Below, piece after piece: positions 57,748 to 64,000 of a stretch of DNA of 64,000 nt. Position numbers and translations under genes: made by a program. The notes under the pieces were generated by a model that was given only the letters and a program-made list of their open reading frames with translations, was not told the DNA's origin and searched no databases. Within the stretch, counting starts at the first letter, position 1; the number at the start of each line of letters is the position of its first letter. The stretch spans positions 62,001-126,000 of the forward strand of contig JAGEMR010000026.1 of assembly GCA_021030915.1 (NCBI GenBank). Direction: 5' to 3'. The stretch comes from Astrothelium macrocarpum (taxonomy: Eukaryota > Ascomycota > Dothideomycetes > Trypetheliales > Trypetheliaceae).

Positions 57748-59596
57748 TTAGACCAGTCCACTTAGCGTGAGCGTTCCCGTCTTTGTAATCAGGTACTCGT
57801 TCACCGCAACGTCCTTTCCTGACTCTTTGCCGTACCCTGAGTCCTTGATACCACCAAAGGGGCTTTCTGCTGTCGATTGGTTTCCTAGTAAAAAGAAAGT
57901 CAGCTTTGCTTGCCTATGCAAAAAGCATAGAGTTTCATTTTAGCAAACTCACCAGTGTTCAACCCAATCATACCCGCCTCCAAGTTCTCAAACATGCGCC
58001 ACATGCGATCGACATCCTGCGTAAACACGTAGCTTGCCAAGCCCATACTCGTATCATTCGCGCGTCGCACCACCTCCTCCTCAGACTCAAAGGGATACAG
58101 CGCGCACAGCGGACCGAACGTCTCCTCGGAGCTCACCAGCATGTCGGCCGTCATATCGCTGAGGACAGTGGGTTCGTAAAAGTAACCCCCTTTCGTCTTG
58201 GCATCAGCACCCTCGCCCGCACCCGCCTTACCACCCAGCAAGATCCTCGCCCCCCGCTGCCGCGCATCCTCAACCTGATGCGCGACCTTCTCGACCCCAC
58301 GATCGGTCGTCAGCGGGCCCATAGCAACGCCCTTCTCGGCGCCATGCCCGACCTTGAGCGCGCGCACCTGCTCCACCAGCTTCGCCTCGAACTTGGCCAG
58401 CACGCCCCGCTCGACGTACACGCGGTTCGCCGTGATGCACGCCTGGCCCGCGTGCCGCCACTTGAGCGCCATCAGCTGCGCGACGGCCTTGTCGAGGTCC
58501 GCGTCCGCAAACACCACAAACGGACAGTTGCCGCCGAGCTCGAGCGTGCACTTCTTCGGGCCGGCCTTGGCGCAGTGCGCGGCCACCAGCCGGCCGACGC
58601 GCGTCGACCCCGTGAAGGACACCTTGGCCGTGAGCGGGTGCGTGCAGAGGGCCTCGCTGAGCGCGGGCGTGGCGTTCAAGTCGGTGGTGAGGACGTTGAG
58701 GGCACCCGGCGGGAATCCCGCGCGGGTGGCGAGGTCCGCGAGCGCGAGCACGGATAGGGGCGTCTCGGGGGAGGGCTTCACGACCATGGTGCAGCCTGCG
58801 GCGAGCGCCGCGCCGGCTTTGCGCAGCACCATGGCGATGGGGAAGTTCCAGGGCACGAGGGCGACGGTGACGCCGATGGGCTGCTTGATGGTGAAGACGC
58901 GGCGGCCGGGCTGCGAGGGCGCGAAGACGGTCCCCGCGATGCGGTCTGCTTCGCCGGCGAACCACCAGGTGAAGCCGAGGGCGTAGTCGAGCTCGCCGAG
59001 GGATTCGTAGAGGGGCTTGCCGGTTTCGTAGGTGACGATTTTGGCTGCAGGAATGTTAGCCGTGGGATAGTGACGATCCGGTAAGGGTGAGAGGTAAATT
59101 GAATGGGAAAGTTGAGTGGAGAGGAGTTTGGGAAGACATACCAAGATCTTCCTTGGCAGCGGTACATAGCTCGTGCCATTTCATGAGGGTTTGTGCTCGC
59201 TTCCTAGGAGTCCATTTCTTGTACTCCTGGAATGCAGCATTGGAACTTTGCAAAGCGGCGTCTGCGTCTGCAACATCGCTAACAGGGGCTGAAGCAAAGA
59301 CATTACCACTGCCAGGATCTAGAAAGATGTTTAGTCAGCAAGGTCCAAGAGAAAGATGTAATGAAGATGATGAGGGCGCGTAGATACCTATAATCTCGAA
59401 CCGCTTGCCGGATTGGGCCTCAACCCATTTACCATTGACATATGAATGTTGATGGAAAAGGGACGGGTCATTAAGCTACATAACTAGCAATTAGCGTTAT
59501 GCTCAAAAATTTTCAAGTACCAAAGTCAAGTTTTACTTCAAAGGGAGCTTTGTGGCTATGGCCATTAACGCCATTGGTAGTTCCGTTGGTAGGCAT
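57748..59596 (-). CDS. Succinate-semialdehyde-type aldehyde dehydrogenase (GABA shunt)
   Basis: NAD(P)+ oxidation of succinate semialdehyde to succinate, the last step of the GABA shunt; related substrates possible. Exons 59596-59537, 59475-59388, 59318-59142, 59044-57953 and 57884-57748 give 517 residues in one frame. The general base Glu277 (LELGGNC) and the nucleophile Cys311 (GQACITANR) are 34 residues apart, as in the bacterial enzyme. VPWNFPIAM, FTGSTRVG, EETFGPL and SPFGGIKDSGYGKE are all present. The C-terminal EYLITKTGTLTLSGLV shows no targeting signal. Exon 4 is far GC-richer than its neighbours, with long antisense open frames. Confidence 0.93.
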
Positions 59597-60094
59597 CGTT
59601 GCTTTGTGGGTTTGGGTTGATCAATATCAATTGGGGATTGAGTATGTATGTATTATGTACAAGATTGCTTTATTCTTGATGAATAGAGAAGATGATGAAG
59701 GCTATTGAGAGATGGAGAAGAAAATCTGGAGAATGAATTGAATGCGGAGACGATGGTGTCATTGAGATTTATAGTTACGGGCCTTAGATAACAGTGTCTC
59801 CCGCACTCAGGTAAATTTTATCTAATCCGAGAGAAGTCCGACAGGAGGAGGAGTTTTTGGATGCACGTGGTTGGACACATTGTGTGGGGTAGCAGAGAGC
59901 GCCCGATTTCTGCCGACCTGACGTCCGGGCGGTGGCTGGTGCTCCTCCACATCATCCACTTCGACATGCAACAGCACGCCTAGGATACACGCACAAGAAA
60001 ACTGATCGGATAAAACGCGATCTGCTCTTACAAACCACAATTCCCATGTTGGAAGCTTCCATGCTTGGTTCGCTGGATATCATGTACACGTTTG
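59597..60094. other. Spacer, VPS35 3' side to aldehyde dehydrogenase start
   Basis: About 0.5 kb between two minus-strand genes. No gene seen; aldehyde dehydrogenase promoter. Confidence 0.6.
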
Positions 60095-63064
60095 TCATTT
60101 CGCCTTCGTCTCGACCCCTTCATACTCACGAGATGCAATGTAATCGAGTGTTCGTTCGAAATGCCGACGTGGATTTTCAAGCGCGCCTGGATTCTCGTTG
60201 GTGTTGAGATTCGAATGGATGAGCTCGATTAGGCCATTGAGATATTTGGTAGTCACCTGGCATCTATCAATCCTGATTCTGGAATTGCAAGAAATCATCA
60301 TCAGACTCTGTACTTACCGCCTCATTCTCTTGATCGAAATAATATACGTAACGATTGAGAATCTCCACAAAAAGCTCCACTGAAACTGCGGTATCCATGC
60401 ATGCATCTGCCACGCGTAATGCACGCTGCAGGCACTCGAGCACCCGCTTCCCATCACGGTATGGCTGTGCAAAAATCAGTACAGATCAAACGCTTTGAAG
60501 AACTTTGCTCACCTCCTTGCTTTCTTGGCCTGTCTGCCCTTCCTCTTCCCTTCTGTCTCTTCCCCACCAAAGGTGACTCGCCAGATACACTGCGCGACAC
60601 TGATCTGGTTTCTTCAACAGCTTACTGCCATGCAATGCTGCTTTCGTGATTAATGTATCATAGTTTTCCCTCCCAAAGTTTCTTGTGCCGTGCAAAGCAC
60701 CCGCGATGCAACATACCGCCTGAAACTGTGCTCTTGAGTCGCTGATCGCTTCTTCATACACAGTAAAGGCCTGAGCAAAGAACTCGTATGCCACTTCTTC
60801 GACGTTGCATTGATCTGCAATGGAACCGGCTGAAGTGAATAGCCGTAATGAGAGATCAGCACTATTCGGCACTCGTGTATAGAGAGATGATAAAAGGGAG
60901 TGAATGAATTTGAAGAGAGAAGAAGATGCAGACGCATAATCAGTATTATCAAAATGCTCGCGAGCCTTGTATCGGCGCGCGAGACGAAGAGAAGATGTGA
61001 AAAGGGCGGGCGTAGTGTATCGGATTCGCTCGTTGCCATCTGCGAGTGCACGACGAGCGGTTTGAAGGAGCTAAGCATCTGTGTAAGCATAACAAAACCT
61101 TCTTTCAAAATCTCACATCTTACCTTGAATTGGATTTCATTGTCAGAATTCTTGATCAAATGTATTATTCGCGCAAGCCACCCTTGCTCCTCTATCGTTT
61201 CCTCGGTCTCGACCATCCTCCTGCTTGCAGGTCCTCCAGAATAGCCACCTTGTTGCTGTGTGCCCTCCTTGATGAGAACCTTTAATATCTCGAGAATCCC
61301 TTCTAGGTTTTCTGGACTTGAAATTTCAGTTTGACTACGCAACAAGCTTTTCGAAACTTCGCCTGCCACTGCTCGTCTCGTCGGGTAAGTTTGGGAATGT
61401 AAAAGAGGAATAAAATTCGGTAGTGCCAGAGCGGTGACAAGAGAAACGTAGGCGCGGATAGGCGCAAGAATTAAATTGAGAAGGTTAGTCTGACATGGTT
61501 GGGAATGGAAATCGGCGCTGTTGGTAAATTGTGACACTTTTTCATTGGCAAAGGAGAAGACTTGGTCAACATAGTCCAGTCGTTCAGGATAGATGTTTCT
61601 AAGTCGCGTTAGTCCAAACAAACACATTAATCGGCCTTTTTACTACCCACAGCGCGAGGTTCGCTAATGATACGAGAAGGCCAGTGATATCTTGAATGGG
61701 TAATCTTTGCATTTTGACCAAGCTTATAACTTGTTCATGGAATATCTCGAATAATTTGACATTTTCTGGTATGCTGCGCCGTTTGCTAGCAGTACCGTTG
61801 ATTTCACTCGTTCCGTCCGTAGCAGCAGGAGGCGCATCCGTGCTTGGGGGCGCTGCTTCAGGCGGTGCTTCGTCGTGATATTCTCCATTTGCTTCTTCAC
61901 CATTGGTCTGCTCTGCAGCCGTTATCTTGGCTTCTTTCTCCTCTTTTTGTATCTTCAATCGTTCGAGGAGCTTGGTCGTGGCCTCCTCCTCGTTCTTGGC
62001 CTTTTCATCTGGTGTTTCGGCTTCGGCTTCCCTTGCAGCATAGGCCGAAAGTCGATCCATAAGACCAATAACGATGGCTTTGGTATTGACTTGCGGATTC
62101 AATCGAGCAGTGGCAGAGAGAAATTGATCCAAGGTGTGAAGATGGTATTCGTCTGGAAATACTTGCGTGATGACTGGAACTTCAATCAGTAAGCCATTCG
62201 ACAAAAGTACCTCTTCTTACATACCTTCGAGCAAATATTCTTGAGCCAAAACATCACGGCATTGCACGACTTGCTCTAATAGCGGTGCCAGTATCACAGT
62301 CTTGTACGTCTCCAAATCTACTAACTGGCTCAGTCGAACCAAATTACTTCCTACGAGCAATTGTAGCTCTTTTCTCTCCTTGCTCCTTTGATCTCGCTCC
62401 CGTGAATGCCCCTGGTGTTGCAGTCGTACCCAAAGTTTGTTCATTTCCACAAAGTTCGTGAGCACGAAACTGATTGAATCTTGCAAATTGCCTTCTGGTC
62501 CGTCTCCTGTGCCTGTTGGTAAATGGTCTCGTGCTTGTCCAGAAAGGTAATATCGGAGAAACAACCCTCGAACAGGATTTTGTACGCCCCGGCTCATCTC
62601 CATCATGTCTTTCATAATCTCCTTGACCGGTGCGTCTTCAATTGCCATATAGACAGTGCCGACTGTGATCATCAGATAGAGTCGAGGAACAACATTTCCG
62701 GCATATTGTACAAGCTCGTAGAGGTCGGCTAGATGATTGGTGGGATGACTTTCGCGAAGGTATACTGAGAGGTGGCGGAGGGCGTCGAAGACGGACATGT
62801 ACAATTCATAATATTGTTTTGGTCCTAAGCTGCTGGTACGGAGTTCCGACACGAGGGTAGAACTTTTCCACAGCATTTCTTAGCATATAGATAATCCATA
62901 ATAAGGACATTTTTTGGTGTTCTGCCATACCTGCATTTCAGCGCATCCATAAGCTTGCCTGGTGCTTCCAGGCAGCGTCGCATAAGCATTGTCTGCTGCC
63001 GCACTACTGCCAGAGCATCTTCAAGAAGACGAGCCTGATCTTCTCCAGGCGTTGGAGAGGCCAT
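60095..63064 (-). CDS. VPS35: Retromer subunit Vps35
   Basis: Scaffold of the retromer coat that retrieves receptors from endosomes to the Golgi. Seven exons, 63064-62931, 62862-62225, 62173-61651, 61598-61124, 61070-60513, 60464-60318 and 60256-60095, give 878 residues in one frame. SLGPKQYYELYMSVFDALRHL and PRLYLMITVG near the N-terminus are the Vps26-contact motifs. LANLALNIYPERLDYVDQ is formed across the third intron, and NERIRYTTPAL leads into the C-terminal solenoid that binds Vps29. A disordered Ala/Glu/Pro-rich insert lies at about residues 320-375, as in other filamentous fungi. The start is the ATG at 63064. Confidence 0.96.
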
Positions 63065-63500
63065 CGCGACCACGAAACTTTAGGATAACAGGCGTAGTCC
63101 GGCTGTGAAGGGATAGTCGAGTGGATTCATGGGAGGTGATGGCAACTGGAAGGTACCGCTGGGCAGCGCAGTAGAGGAAGGCGTGGGGCAGCGTGAACAT
63201 CAGACCATCAGCACACAAGATGTTACTTTTCAAGATGAACGAAAAGTGGAACTGAATGATTTATAACACGCCAGATTATCATTAATGTTTTTAAGTCTAC
63301 GATTACAGCTCTATTTGTTTCTATCGACCCGTTAATTAGTTTGCTTCAAAACTCCAACCCAATGCATAATCCGTCTAATGACCCATTGACCCAGTCCTTC
63401 GCTCATATGAAGCATTCTAATCCATTAGCCGTCCAAAATATTTTCATGAATGCAATTTTTCGTGGGCGCCTGCGCTGTTCATTCGTTGTATTCTCGTTCA
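63065..63500. other. Spacer upstream of VPS35
   Basis: About 0.44 kb; VPS35 promoter and 3' flank of the right-edge gene. No features recognised. Confidence 0.6.
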
Positions 63501-64000
63501 TCATGATTTCCATGGTTTGGTAACATTGTAATTTGGCGAGTCATAACTCACAACTTCATAAGGTTCTGATGAGACCGACACAGCCGGGATGAAAGGTTGT
63601 GTCTTTTGAGTGTCTTGCTCCGCACCATCGTAATCGACTGGTGCCCTTCGTACAGGAGAAACAGTCGTCAAATTGACGGGCTTGCCATACACTGTTTCCC
63701 AATTGCCATTCTCATACTTTTGCAGGAGAGGCAGCGAAGTTGACTCAGGACTGGTGACCACTTGAGATGCGAGCGTTGGAGAAGCATATCCACGCTTGCC
63801 AATGGCGGAGGCAGGAGAATCAGGACGCGCATAGCCGGCAGCAGCACGTTTAACGTAGTCTGGCACTTTGGGTCTAGCAGATTCATACGCGGCATAGCCA
63901 GTGGAAGTGCTCTCTGTGTAAACAGGAGTCACGGCAGCATAGCTGCTCCAACCAGTTTCAGCACGCTTCTCCATTGTAATCGTACCATTCCATGGAGTGT
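63501..64000 (-). CDS. Right-edge partial gene, Lys-Arg-containing protein, possible Kex2 substrate
   Basis: The 3' 165 codons of a gene whose start lies beyond the window; the frame is open to the edge, so the ATG at 63974 need not be the start. The visible protein has Lys-Arg at residues 11-12, 50-51 and 68-69 and Arg-Arg further on, each Lys-Arg followed by small or aromatic residues (AETGW, AAAGYARP, GYASP). That is the layout of secreted precursors cleaved by Kex2. It is rich in Ser, Thr, Tyr, Ala and Pro, with N-glycosylation sequons and a short tail NVTKPWKS. The family is not recognised, and the signal peptide cannot be seen. Confidence 0.6.
   Translation of the reverse strand, partial: TPWNGTITMEKRAETGWSSYAAVTPVYTESTSTGYAAYESARPKVPDYVKRAAAGYARPDSPASAIGKRGYASPTLASQVVTSPESTSLPLLQKYENGNWETVYGKPVNLTTVSPVRRAPVDYDGAEQDTQKTQPFIPAVSVSSEPYEVVSYDSPNYNVTKPWKS

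Noticed and set aside
57906..58986. Long plus-strand ORFs opposite the aldehyde dehydrogenase
   Set aside because: They mirror GC-rich third positions of a clear conserved gene; the proteins are low-complexity His/Arg/Leu.

Overview
The window is nuclear DNA of a filamentous ascomycete (Pezizomycotina). Almost every gene is split by short GT-AG introns of about 50-70 bp. The proteins are fungal types: NDC80, SCH9, DUS4, PEX14, VPS35, seipin, a GH92 mannosidase, a secretory lipase, and a family of F-box-like proteins with a leucine-proline start motif. The abundance of these F-box-like proteins fits a Leotiomycete, but that placement is inference. I joined exons by hand; each multi-exon model below keeps an open frame across all its splice sites.

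Left part (about 1-17 kb) is an accessory metabolic region with wide spacers: a truncated DHA1-type MFS exporter, an Atg22-like vacuolar permease, a cytochrome P450, a divergent SDR, a secreted GH92 alpha-mannosidase, a zinc MDR alcohol dehydrogenase and a secreted LIP-family lipase. No polyketide or peptide synthase or terpene cyclase backbone gene is present, so a classical biosynthetic cluster is not demonstrated. It looks more like catabolic, secretory and transport functions.

Middle part (17-48 kb) is mostly core cell biology: a small CHZ-motif protein, a B-type 3-ketoacyl-CoA thiolase, NDC80 (kinetochore), DUS4 (tRNA dihydrouridine), SCH9 kinase (nutrient signalling), seipin (lipid droplets), PEX14 (peroxisome import), and two AT-hook chromatin-type proteins, one with a TUDOR-like domain and one with a PARP-type zinc finger. 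Five F-box-like genes lie among them, two of them tandem paralogues with the same unusual exon structure. Thiolase, seipin, PEX14 and the lipase are all lipid-related, but nothing in the sequence shows coordinated control.

Right part (48-64 kb): a 1195-residue intronless protein, probably mitochondrial; a 769-residue acidic disordered protein; a succinate-semialdehyde-type aldehyde dehydrogenase of unusually high GC; VPS35 (retromer); and, at the right edge, the 3' part of a protein carrying several Lys-Arg sites that could be a Kex2-processed secreted precursor.

The most unusual structures are a 7-nt micro-exon in PEX14, a two-codon uORF overlapping the start of the 1195-residue protein, the shared 72-nt exon of the tandem F-box paralogues, an alternative intronic start in SCH9, and the Lys-Arg repeat protein. 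I saw no tRNA, rRNA, CRISPR array or intact transposon.
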